DNA from: Vitellaria paradoxa
Lineage: Eukaryota > Streptophyta > Magnoliopsida > Ericales > Sapotaceae
DNA length: 64,000 nucleotides
Direction of reading: 5' to 3'
Assembly (NCBI GenBank): GCA_019916065.1
Contig: CM034236.1
Location: 52,232,690-52,296,689 of the forward strand
Each line of letters opens with the position of its first letter. The stretch's first letter is position 1. The translations under genes were made by a program, and so were the position numbers. A model generated the notes under the pieces. The model did no database searches, was not told where the DNA came from, and saw only the letters and a program-made list of their open reading frames with translations. Below, one piece after another: positions 23,319 through 34,200 of this stretch.

Positions 23319-23840
23319 TAAGAAGTCATATCAACTGCCTAAAAATAAAAAATAAAAACTCCATTAGAAAACAGCATGCTATTATAAACAATAATAACAA
23401 TAAATAAGCATCAAGATTGGAATAATCACTCAACTTTTTATCCACTGTTCTTAAATGAATGAAGCTGCAAATGAGATGAGAAGACTGGCTGTTGGATGGA
23501 TATCCCATATTGTTGTTAGCTGTGAAAATACATATCGGTGCAAGTTCGTGCTACCAGTAAAACGTTTCACCTACCAATTAAAGGATTAGTTGCGTATTCT
23601 TTTATCAGCTTCTGCTCCTACCAAACCGACTTCCACCTTCCCGAAAGAGGAAAAAGACATTAGTCGATAGAGTGGCTTAGACACCCCTTCACTAAACAGA
23701 GACTGATTGTGCGGGAACAGACAGGTCACAGCAAATGAAAATTATATAATTGAGAATCGGCATTTTCAGGAAAAGCAAGCTCGCTCATTTCATGTCTGTT
23801 ACTTGATAATGGCAAACATTAACTACTTCTCAACTTTAAG
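23319..23840. other. Spacer, no gene recognised
   Basis: Ordinary AT-rich sequence with short ORFs only. Confidence 0.4.
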
Positions 23841-24298
23841 CAATGGCGTACGCAAGAATTTAGATCAGCGTAGGCCAAATCACATGTAAAATTTTAAATT
23901 CTAAATAAATATATAAAATACAATAAAATACAAAATACTATACATTGATATCAAATAAATTGCTATTTTTTTACTCTGTTACAATAATTTGCGCTATTCA
24001 AAAGTTATCAAAATTTTTACCAAACACACAAAAGTTACTAAAAATTACCAAAAATTGCTAAAAGTTGCCAAAAGTTACTAAAATTGCTAAAAGTTGTCAA
24101 AAATTTTACCAAACATCCAAAAATTGTAAGAAAAATGCTAAAAATTTTTTAGTAAAAAAATACCAAAAGTTACTAAAAGATATGCCTCCAAATGCATCCA
24201 AAAATTTTATATAAATATTTATAATTTTTTTATATCAAATAATTAAAAAAAAAAATTTCGGCGTAAGCCTTCGCCTACACGATGTGGCTCCGCCACTG
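23841..24298. mobile_element. hAT-like non-autonomous element
   Basis: The left end CAATGGCGTACGC and the right end GGCTCCGCCACTG (inverse CAGTGGCGGAGCC) are imperfect inverted repeats of the CAGxGGCGGA type. The flanking 8-mers actttaag (23833-23840) and acttcaac (24299-24306) match at six of eight positions. The interior contains degenerate repeats of 'aaaagttactaaa'-like words (about 24000-24180). It compares with the better-preserved element at 56905-57458. Confidence 0.6.
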
Positions 24299-25093
24299 AC
24301 TTCAACAGTTTAGGATCTGATTTTCAGATGTCTTCAGGATTTGTTTGTATGGGAGCAGAGTTATATAAGTTTGATTAAATAGTTATAAGTAGAGAATGTA
24401 CCTCACCCTCACATGAACTGGTTGGCCATCGATCTCCATAAATCTGACAGTTCACCTTATAAAAGACAGGTTCCACGTTAATTATTCCATGCAGCAGCAA
24501 CCAGTCCTAGGAGATCAATATTTGTGCATCCGCCGACCTTGTGAATATTAATCCTGCATAATTAAACAAACGCATGGCATAATCAATGGAAAAAACAACA
24601 AATTTGGAATTAAAAAAAGTCAGCCCTGAAATTCCAGTTAGCAGATTAATTGCCCCTGGTTTGACAAACAGGTGCCAGCCAACCAGTCTAATGTCTGTCT
24701 TCCTGTGAGACAACTGTTGTTTACTTCCACCATTTAAAGGAGCCACAAGAAATTAAGAATTGTATAGAAAGTTAGAAACAGCATGTAGGGTAAAGTCACA
24801 AAAGGTAGGAGAGGAAATAAGGCAGAAATTCAGCATAAAACCAGGTTATTGCATGAGGTGAAGATGTATAGAAGATTCATTTCCATCATCCCAAAATCAG
24901 TCAGCCAACCAGTGTAATATCTGTCTTCTTGCAGGACAACTGTTGTTTAATTCCACCATTCAAAGGAGGTATAAGAAATTAAGAAATCGTATATAAAGTT
25001 AATATAACGTTAGAAACAGCATGCAGGGTATAAAGTCACAAAAGGTAGGAGAGAAAATAAGGCAGAAATTCAGAATAAGATCAGGTTATTATA

Positions 25094-26000
25094 TGATAGG
25101 GTGACTTTTGATCGAGATATTAGATTCCCCTTGGTCCGCTTAGTTGACCACAGGAATCGGGGGCATCTAATAGGTGTGCCTGACCGAGCAGGTTTACCTA
25201 AACGACTATGATTATAACCTTAGCCAACCAAGCGATATGGACCCCCGATCGGGCCCGAATGACCATTGCATTAAAGACAAAATAACTTACGTCACAATCA
25301 CGTGTATAACCATCTTCTAACATATTCCGTGATATGTGTCTATAAAAGTGCTGCCTACCTCTTAACGATTTTGATAACCAATTGAGAGAATCGACCTTAG
25401 GATCTACAATACAGGTGGCATAATCTGATTGGATAGAAACATGATTTTGTGAGACTCATGTGCATCTTGTCCATATAGGTCTCACACCTTTATATATACT
25501 ACTATTTCACAAGTACACAGGTATATAGAATTCTTGCCTTAGTGAAACTCTGCCAAAATATTTACTCAACTCTTTTATTAACTTAAGTATCGAACACTCT
25601 TTGGCAGATACCACACCGATGTATTAGACAACTTTCCAGGTTTGGATTGAACTTTCAGGAGGATACAAAGTTATTGAGTTATCAATTGGCACCGTCTGTG
25701 GGAATCAAAACGGTCACGAGCCCGCCATTCCCAGTCCCTCAGTCCTCAACTGGGGGGCTTTGATGATACCACAACTGTTCCACATCGGAAAGGAGTCAAG
25801 GACTCTACTTCTCCCTCTGCCATGACGCGTTTTAAAGTCATAAGGGCACTAGATTCAGTAAGAACTCCAAAATTAAGCATACTCCAGTAAAAGCTGTATT
25901 AGGATGGGTGACCTCCTGCGAAGTAGCTGACTAAGTTCAAAGTGGACAATATCTACCATGAGTGCCTATGGTGTGCGGACGAAAATGGATCATCATATCA
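25094..26000 (+). mobile_element. 907-bp chimeric LTR element: LTR-A + PBS + PPT + Cassandra-like LTR
   Basis: The element starts TGATAGGG and ends CATATCA, with a 5-bp target duplication TTATA at 25089-25093 and 26001-26005; the empty site is visible in the tandem copy near 24845. The left part (25094 to about 25689) is an LTR of the same family as 20750-21311. Right after its TTATCA end comes TGGCACCGTCTGTGGGAA, a Gypsy-style PBS-like sequence. A mini-interior of about 70 bp ends with a purine-rich ctggggggc, a PPT. Then a second, unrelated 241-bp LTR-like block begins TGATGATACC at about 25760 and carries a 5S rRNA-derived stretch. Two different LTRs within one target duplication is abnormal. 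Confidence 0.65.
25845..25926 (+). repeat. 5S rRNA-derived domain (Cassandra-type)
   Basis: The phrases 'agaactccaaaattaagcat' and 'aggatgggtgacctcctg.g' (here 'ctgcgaagt') correspond to the A-box and C-box regions of plant 5S rRNA, in the right order and spacing. Such 5S-derived promoters inside LTRs define Cassandra TRIM elements. Several mismatches and a missing 5' third rule out a working 5S gene. Confidence 0.75.
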
Positions 26001-26055
26001 TTATATGAGGCGAAGATGTATAGAAGATTCATTTCTATCATCCCAAAATCAGTCC

Positions 26056-26992
26056 ATTGTGATAGAAATTTTGATAGCAACTTTAGCATGTAAAAGGTGC
26101 AATGAAAAAGATGACATATGATAACAGCAACTGTTGGGAACGACAATGAATTTGAATTACCACAGAATTCAGAGGCTATAGTAAATATTTTTCTTACATT
26201 TTAAAATTACTATCCTTCACAAAGCAGTAGAATTTAGTAAAAGACGTGATTGAGAGGAAAAAGGTAACAAAAATTATGTTACCTGAATTTCACCAGAAAT
26301 GGAAAAGAATCCATGTGCATTCTTCAGAAAACCATTCTCTACCCAGTTGATTAGTATATCAATTTGTGGATACAGACCTTATGGAATAAGAGAAAATGCT
26401 ACTTACAGAGGGTCAAAAATGTGCCGAAATCAGCTACTAACCTTGAGCTTAAGTTTCCAGTAAAGCTGAACCAAAAATTGACCAGCAAATCTAGTCACAG
26501 AACATAAAGAAATACTCATCAGTGACGAGGATATGAAAGAAATCCGAAGAGTATAATTTGGGATTAAAAGGGTATCTAAATTCTTAAATGTGTTGCAGCT
26601 TCATTACTTGGTTCGTGTCAACATCTAAGGATTCAACTGTTTGCTATACTTGACAAGATGTACATTGTGCAGATGGATCAGAATAGAACTATGACCGCCT
26701 CATAGGGGTATAGCCCAGGCTAGCAATAAATATAAACACTTAAAATGAAAAAGACTCCCTACACACATTATACCAGAATCAATTGGACATGCATCTGTTT
26801 AATTTCTGGCCATTTCCTCTTTCTCCCTCCTTGCTATCACAGAAATATTGAATCACAACAAAGCAATTATATAAAATCACCACATAATCATTGAAAATAA
26901 TTTTCTTTTATAAGTGATGTGAGATTTAAAATAACAGCACAATCAACATACGTGATGGAGATGTATATACAACAGGATATATAGCTATCCAA

Positions 26993-27024
<32 letters not shown>

Positions 27025-27640
27025 CAAATTGGTTATATAGCTATTTGAAGTTGATCAAGCTAAATGTTTGCCTCAAGGTTTCTGGTAATCCGACACGGAT
27101 ACTTCACCCTACTAGTAATACTTTTACATGTCAAATCTTCTGCTTCACCTCCATTACCAATCAAATTTACTTCTTTAGAACTCGGGCCCCAAATCTCCTG
27201 TATGAAGATTTTAGGAGTTATGCCTAGACAGATCAATAAAATCTGAATCAAGACCAAGTACCATGCATTGTGGTCTTACCCAAAAAGAAAAACAGAAATT
27301 TCTCAGCCCGATATTGCTTGAATGTTTAGCTTATTCAAAACATTTCCCACATGTAAAAGATTTTTATCTTTAAATATACACGTGTGTATGTTTATATACG
27401 AAGTTTTATGAAACTCTACTGTTTTCTTGTGTTAGCTTAGTTTCATTTTTTTTTTTTTTTTTTGGGGATCTGTTACTCATGCAATACCTTTCTGTATGAT
27501 CACTCCCATCAATTTTCAATGCAAATGAGGCAGAGTTCCATCTTCCACGCGATAACAACTAGAATCAGTTCTGAAATAGCAGAAGAACCAAGAAACTGAC
27601 TACAACAAAAGCCTTGCTACTTTGGTTACCCTGCAAGGCC

Positions 27641-27671
<31 letters not shown>

Positions 27672-28125
27672 GAACCAGTCAAATCAGACAGTTAAGGATG
27701 ACAAAGCTTAAAAACTCAATAAGTTATGATAAGACGTGTGATCCCTACACTTATCATGATTGATTACACAATGAGCAATACATTTTTTGTGAAACTACAC
27801 CAGGGTTCAAGAGGCTTAAGAAAAAATAATAACAGTTTAACTACTCTCTCTCTCTCTCTTCTTACACACACACACACACAGAGACAGCATTCGATTGGAC
27901 ATGACAAAATACAACTGAGAACACATATGGATTATATTATTCCAAAATCAAGAATGAACAACTTCTACAAAATTCCCTACCAACGATTTTTATTTAACAA
28001 TACAAGAAGCCATTTTGGTCCAATCTTATTACAGAAGTATCAAATACAATGGAAATCAACTATCCTAACATCTCATTTGAGCTTCAGCAATAACAACATA
28101 TGTATAAAAGGGTTTGAATTACAGC
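26056..28125. other. Downstream flank of the trihelix gene, no gene recognised
   Basis: AT-rich with a T run (27000-27024), an A run (27650-27671) and a compound (CT)n(AC)n microsatellite (27845-27880). I see no coding exon. Part of it may be 3' UTR or UTR introns of the gene that ends at 28126. Confidence 0.4.
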
Positions 28126-29529
28126 CTATATGAACTCTGGTGGAGAGTTAGCATCTGGCTTCCCATTGTCGCCTAAGCCCCCCGGATGCTGCAAATTCTG
28201 CAAAACTTGAGGGGTAAAAGGTCCCAACCCACCGCCCAGACCATCATTTGCTGACCCAAAAAATTGACAGACAAGCCGAGTCATGACCCCAAGAATCTGC
28301 ATTTGATTCTGGCAAGCATCTGCATGCATTTGCATCATTTGCTTCTCATGCTCAATTTGCAAAACCATCATCCTTTCCCTCCACTCCATCTCCTCCACTT
28401 CCCACTTCTCCTCCAGCTTCATCCTCCTCCTCCGCTCCTCACCAAATTCCCTCTCTAACCTTGATCTTCTCTCAGATTCCCTTCTAGCCCACATCATCTG
28501 CCACTCTTCCAACTCCATTTCCCTTGTCTCTACCCCTTCATCCCTCTCGTTCCTCTGCTTCTCCTTCTGCATTTCCTTCTCTCTCCTACTGTCTTCTTTC
28601 TGCAACAAGCCCTCCTCTTTACTCCACTCTCTCTCCCTCCTCTTATCTTCTCTCCCCAGCATCACATCCCTTAACTCCAACACTTGTGCACCAACCGAAC
28701 CAAATCTTTTAGCCCTCCCCCAATGCCCACCAATACCCTTTTTCAACCTTTTTGCCCGAATGAAGCCCTGACCCTCAAGCTCCTCCCTTTCCCCGCAAAA
28801 TTCACCATCACTCGCCCCCACATCATCACCCAAATCGCCGTCATCCTCCAAGTCCTCGCTATCAATCTCAAAACCCAACCCCAACACATCATCCCCATTC
28901 CGCGAATCCCCAAAACCAGAATTTCCAAATATATCAACGCTCTCGTCCCCGCACTTCTTACCCTTCACTTCCAGCTCGACATCGCCAAAAACCTCCTTAT
29001 ACTTCAAGAAATTTTCCCAGTGGTTCTCTCCGTCTTTCCAATTGAACTCGCCGTCGGAAACCCTAATCTTCTGCTTAACTCCCAGATACTGGTGACGCAT
29101 GTTCTGGACCTTGATGGAGACGTCCCGCCAAGACCACTTGAAGGGGAAGTTGACGGGGTCCTGGAGGTGGTGGACGGAGTTGACGTGGTCGGCGATGGGC
29201 TTGAACTTCTTCTCCCGGGTCTTGAGCTTGGCTAGGGCTCCGGAGTTGAGGAGCTCCGAGTACTTGCTGAGTAAGGTCTGCTCTTCGATCTCTGACCATT
29301 TCTTGCGCTTCATCTTCGGGGGGTTGCCTGAGAGTGAAGATTGGATGACGGTCTTCAGGGTTAGGATTTCGAGTTCGCTCCGGTTATTGCCGGAAGAGTG
29401 AATCGCGGAGGAAAGAGACGGACTGTCGGAACTCAGCACGTGTCTTAGCTTCGTGCGGAAGCGAGCTATTGGTCCCCGTATGGGCCCTGATGCACTTGGG
29501 GTGAATTGGTGGGGGGCCCCAATTTTCAT
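28126..29529 (-). CDS. Trihelix / SANT-like DNA-binding protein
   Basis: One uninterrupted frame of 467 codons. After a basic, low-complexity N-terminus comes a SANT/trihelix-like domain at about residues 75-185. It has three spaced aromatic-rich helices: K-K-W-S-E-x-E-E-Q-T-L-L, then F-P-F-K-W-S-W-R-D-V-S-I-K-V-Q-N-M-R-H-Q-Y, and N-W-K-D-G-E-N-H-W-E-N-F. A strongly acidic stretch follows (about 210-250), then a long Glu/Arg/Lys-rich coiled coil (about 290-410), and a Gly/Pro tail. This layout fits a plant nuclear transcription regulator that dimerises through the coiled coil. The target is unknown. The start at 29529 is the longest; a Met at residue 73 (MKRKKW) could also serve. It lies divergently to AAR2. 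Confidence 0.85.
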   Translation of the reverse strand: MKIGAPHQFTPSASGPIRGPIARFRTKLRHVLSSDSPSLSSAIHSSGNNRSELEILTLKTVIQSSLSGNPPKMKRKKWSEIEEQTLLSKYSELLNSGALAKLKTREKKFKPIADHVNSVHHLQDPVNFPFKWSWRDVSIKVQNMRHQYLGVKQKIRVSDGEFNWKDGENHWENFLKYKEVFGDVELEVKGKKCGDESVDIFGNSGFGDSRNGDDVLGLGFEIDSEDLEDDGDLGDDVGASDGEFCGEREELEGQGFIRAKRLKKGIGGHWGRAKRFGSVGAQVLELRDVMLGREDKRREREWSKEEGLLQKEDSRREKEMQKEKQRNERDEGVETREMELEEWQMMWARRESERRSRLEREFGEERRRRMKLEEKWEVEEMEWRERMMVLQIEHEKQMMQMHADACQNQMQILGVMTRLVCQFFGSANDGLGGGLGPFTPQVLQNLQHPGGLGDNGKPDANSPPEFI

Positions 29530-29576
29530 TTTCGAGCTCCGTATTTGGGTAGTTGGACTTTGCCGCGAAAGCCTTT

Positions 29577-29993
29577 AGGCAATGTTTGCTTGGGGATAAA
29601 AACAGAATATTGGATAAGTAAGTTACAATTTTTGACTAAGCTGATTCTTAGTCTTATATTTAATTTGTAATATTACAACTTTAGATTAAATTTTCTATCT
29701 CTCAAAATGAGGGATAAGTAATACCATAACAGAGAATAAGTAATACCATAGCAGATATAGTATTATTTATCCCCTCTCTGGATTTATTTTTTGCCAGAAT
29801 CTAAAAGTTCAAAATTATTTCTTGTCACATATCATATTAAATCTTATTTTTTATCCCACTTTCTATCCCATCAACCAAATATCAAAAAAATACTCTCATA
29901 TAAAAAATTAATCTCGTGTTATATTTATTCTCATATATTATCCTATGATATTACTTATAACCTATCTTCCAATCCCTCAAAACAAACATAGTT
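29577..29993. mobile_element. Probable MITE between the two divergent genes
   Basis: The left edge 'ggcaatgtttgcttgggg' and right edge 'cctcaaaacaaacatag' are imperfect inverted repeats. The interior has repeated 'ataagtaataccata' words. The target duplication is not clear, so the boundaries are approximate. It lies within about 50 bp upstream of the trihelix gene start and could affect its promoter. Confidence 0.45.
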
Positions 29994-31239
29994 TTAGTGA
30001 ATTTTCTTTATTACGAGAGAAAGAAATAAATATCTTGCTAATATTCATGTCAATCTTTTCTTATGCATTTTTTTTTTCTGAGAAATGAAAAATCGAGGGA
30101 ATTCCTCCTCTAGTTCAAGTGACAAAAGAGAAATGAAAATTACCCAAAAAAAAAGACAAAAGAGAAATGGAGAATAGTTTTAATCAATTATTTCGTCGAC
30201 TAATATTTTTATTTATGAATTTTGGAAAATTTTGGAATTTTTATCATAAAAAAACAAATTACTTTTCACTAGATTTTTTAACACTCCTAACCATAATTTA
30301 CTTTAATTTTGTTTATATTTAATTAATTCAAGAGTTTGTTGGGTTTAAATTAAAATTAATATATATATTTTTATCTAACAAATTGAATTTAAACAAAATT
30401 ATTAATTAATTTGAATAATCGGTTCAGATGATCCGACTAAATATATTATTTATATTCATATATTACAATGAGGTGACACATAAAGTGTTTGTAATTATTT
30501 TTTGTGTATTTTTGTTTTGTTTTAGCCATTATTGAGGATATTTAATTTTTTTGACGTCTAAAATTAAATAAATTTTTAGAATAAAATTTTCAAAAATATT
30601 AGTTATTTGACATATGTTTTATTTTTTTATTTTATTTTTTTGTTTGGGAGTTGGAAAGGTGATGTATTTTTTTCATTTTTTAAAAGTTTATATTGTATTA
30701 TTTTCTTGTTATTTTGTGTATTTGAATTTTTTTGAATATTAAATGTTAGTTTTATTAAAAATTTATTAACATTCGATACATTTTTTATCTTTTATATTTT
30801 TATTCTTAATTTTTAATTAAAGCATGGATAAAATAAAATAATTAATAAATTTATAATTCTTAATATAAAAAATAAATATTTTTAAAAATTTGTAAAATTT
30901 TTTACCATTTCATATTGCGCTAAACAGACGCTTAAACGGTGGACGCAAGCCGACTTTTGTCTCTAGAACAGTGAAGAGAGAACAAAATAAGGGAAGATTT
31001 GAAATTTTTTCCTTCCTTCCAACTTATTTTCGCTAATCCATAAAGCCATCGGGAAGTTTCCTCATCATTTTCACTTCTCTTCCACCCAAATCAAACATGA
31101 ATGGCCTAATCAGTCAAGTTTCTCCAGTCGATTGCTCAGAGCAGTGCAATTTGCAGAGCCAAAATTGATCAGGAAGTCAAACTAGTTCTCAGTTCATTAT
31201 CTACAGCATATACTTATATGCACGCGCATATACACTCAG
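29994..31239. promoter_or_regulatory. Intergenic region upstream of AAR2
   Basis: Very AT-rich to about 30900, then a less AT-rich part (30930-31239) that should hold the AAR2 core promoter and 5' UTR. No individual element can be assigned with confidence. Confidence 0.35.
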
Positions 31240-34200
31240 ATGGATCCAGAAACGGCGCTAGGGTTTGTGAAGAATGGGGCTACTCTTCTCCTCCTCGACG
31301 TCCCTCAGTACACCCTTGTCGGCATAGATACTCAGGTGAAAAAATTACGGCAACCCCTTTGGCTGCCGAGACAGCAATCCTATGATTTTGGTTGTTTGTT
31401 TCCAATTTTTCCGACTGTAACTTCTAATTTTTCACATTGCAGATGTTCTGTGTGGGTCCTGCTTTTAAGGGTATCAAGATGATTCCTCCTGGTCCGCATT
31501 TTATATATTACAGTTCTTCAAACAGGTTATTACTTATTAGTCCATTTTGAGGAGATATAGATATTTTCCTTGTTTGTTTTGACGGTTTGAAAAATCGTTT
31601 CATTTTTCTTTCTGCCCCCCCCCCCCCTTTTTTGATTGGTTTTTATTTATTTTTTATTTATTTTGGGTTTTTATGTGCAGAGAAGGAAATGAGTTCTCAC
31701 CAATAATCGGCTTCTTTGTTGACGCAAGACCCTCAGAGGTTTGGAGACAATTTAGTTTCTTCATTTTAATTATGATTTGATTTTTTTTTTTATTCCTTGC
31801 CTATTAAATTAACGTTTCATTTATTCTAGATTATGGTGTTTATAGCGGAGTAGTTTTAGTATATAGTTCAGAAAATATTGTTGTTCGTTCTCGGACTCGT
31901 CAAGGCTGATACATTGGAATTGTGTGAAAGTCAATTATTACGAATGGGGGAGGAAAATTTTAAATATTTCTGCATTAATTGATGGAGGATATGATTTTGA
32001 CAGCTTAACACAAGTTTTAGGTGTGGAAATGAGTCTGAAAATACTTGTGATACCGAGAAGCTTAGGGACCATATTGTAATGGCAACTCGTTTTCATGAAA
32101 ATCTTATTTAGGGTGAGTTTGGAGTAAGATAAAGTGAGATAAATTGAGAGTTTGTAATACGTGCAGTAAAAGAAAAAAATTGATGTGATATAAAGTTATC
32201 AGAGATTTATAGAAATTTTTGGAGTTTGTTTGCAAACCAAACGTACCCTTAGTTAAGATATTTTAAAGTTAACCCTATAATTTCAAGAACTGGAGCGGAT
32301 CCTACAATATAAATGCCAATTTTTGAATTTGAAGATGTGAGAGAACAATGGGAATTGCTATTTCCAGATCACCATCTGCTTCAAATCGGGAGCTGCTTTG
32401 ATAGTTGTATTGCTGTGCAGCCATGTCTGCTGTTGTCACGGGGACACCTGCATCAAGATGACAAGATGTGACTCCTGTTGAAGTTTGAAGTTCGAAGTGA
32501 TTATGGAGATGTCACAGAATTGAAATAAATGTTGTGTGTTTCCATTTAGTGATTAAAGGGATAGATTATGAGTCTTAATATGTGTGAGCTGGAGCGTGTT
32601 GTCTTCTACATGTCAAACTGGGGATGCTGCAAGCGAATTTGGTTTTGTTCTCTAAGCCATGAATGGAGCTTATTTACCTAATATGTAAAATCGTTCAATG
32701 TAGTTTCGAAAGGTCACTTGGCTGCACTCGTCAATTTTGGCAATAGCTTTATAAATAAATAAATTGTTTGTGTTAACATCTCAAATTTTGTGTGCATCAC
32801 TGATCTGTCTCCCATGTTGTTGCAATATCAAATAGGTGATTGTTCGTAAGTGGGATCAACAAGAGGAGCGTTTAGTCAAACTCTCAGAAGATGAGGTATG
32901 TAATCTTTTTAGATAGCTTACCAACAAATTCATCAACAATTCACGTGCATGCCAATTTGAAGCAGAATATTTTGTGGTCTATTGTTATCCCATCAGTTGG
33001 GATCTAAGAAACACAAACACTTCTAAGAGTGTGATGTCCCCATACTGTGTCCTTATCAGACCCTGAAACTCATTGGACACATCACACACGTGAGAGAGAC
33101 ATGTATCCATAACTTGGACATATTGACATACATGTGGAAGTGGACATATTGAGATACATGAAACACGGTAATTTTGGTAAAAATAACTTGGAATTAAATA
33201 GTTAGATAAAATAATATGAATTATATTTATTAATTCGTTGTCATTTTTTTAAATTTTAGGAATTTTAAGATCTAAAACTTCTATTTCTTTTTAAAAGATA
33301 TTCTAAAAATAAATATAAATGTATTTTTAATATGAATATGAATAAATAGTTGTTTTTTTTTGTTCAGATATATACGTATATATTTATTCATTAATGCTTT
33401 TCTACTATATCATGTCTGGATATTTTTAAAATTAAAGTTTCAGAGTATTCTTGTCGTGTCATATCCCTAATTTGTGTCCATATCCATACTTTTTAGGTTG
33501 GGATACACAACTTTAAACTTGAATGATGCCTTCGATGACATCCATATCTAGTCTACCATCTCATCCAAACTTGAAGTACAACTTGTAAGGACACATTATG
33601 AGATTAGGGAACACCGGGACTTTGGTTTGCTAAACAAGAACAATAATTCTTCGGCATGCTATTAGGGAGATGCTTATTGTTAATTCCACTGAAAGTGTAA
33701 AGTTCAAGTAAAAAGCTAGCTTATGTATTTTCTCAAAAAATAAAAGTTTAATAACTCTAGCTTACTGATTGATTCTTATAATGTAACATTTCTGATGTGA
33801 AACTAAGAATACATTAAGTAGGAGAAGAGAGTAACCAGAGAGAGAGACAGAAATAGCTTAGGAGGAGAAGAAACCAAAACTGAAGGGAATCAGCTCAGAA
33901 GCTTTCATTTCATTATCTTCATTAACTTCATTATGTGGTGTAAACATGTGGATATAATTTATAAAATATTATGACTTGGTAGAGAAGTGTACTGAACTTC
34001 AACTAAGCTTCATATGATACGGTTTCTCTTGAAACTAAACACACTGTTTTCTTTAAATTTTCATATCTTCTTTTATTAAAGGAAGAGAGATATTCCCAAG
34101 CAGTAAAAAGCATGGAGTTTGACCGGCAACTTGGCCCTTACACACTAAGTCAGTATGGCGATTGGAAGCAGTTGTCCAACTATATTACAAAGAGTACTAT

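Larger units (their letters stand above)
24675..26055. repeat. 227-bp tandem duplication, second copy split by a transposon
   Basis: Copy A is about 24675-24901; copy B is about 24902-25093 plus 26001-26055. Both begin 'cagccaaccagt' and share 'gacaactgttgttta', 'acaaaaggtaggagag', 'aaggcagaaattcag' and 'gaagatgtatagaagattca'. Copy B is interrupted exactly at 'caggttattata' by the 907-bp element, so copy A serves as an empty-site reference. Confidence 0.85.

Noticed and set aside
25845..25926. A working 5S rRNA gene
   Set aside because: The first third is not recognisable and the control boxes carry mismatches. The context is an LTR-like element with a target duplication, so it is 5S-derived rather than a gene.
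27726..28133. 135-codon plus-strand ORF
   Set aside because: Contains CT/AC microsatellite translation and overlaps the 3' end of the trihelix gene on the other strand.
28684..29235. 183-codon plus-strand ORF
   Set aside because: Lies fully antisense to the trihelix coding region, with a composition explained by the Glu/Asp-rich codons of the real gene.
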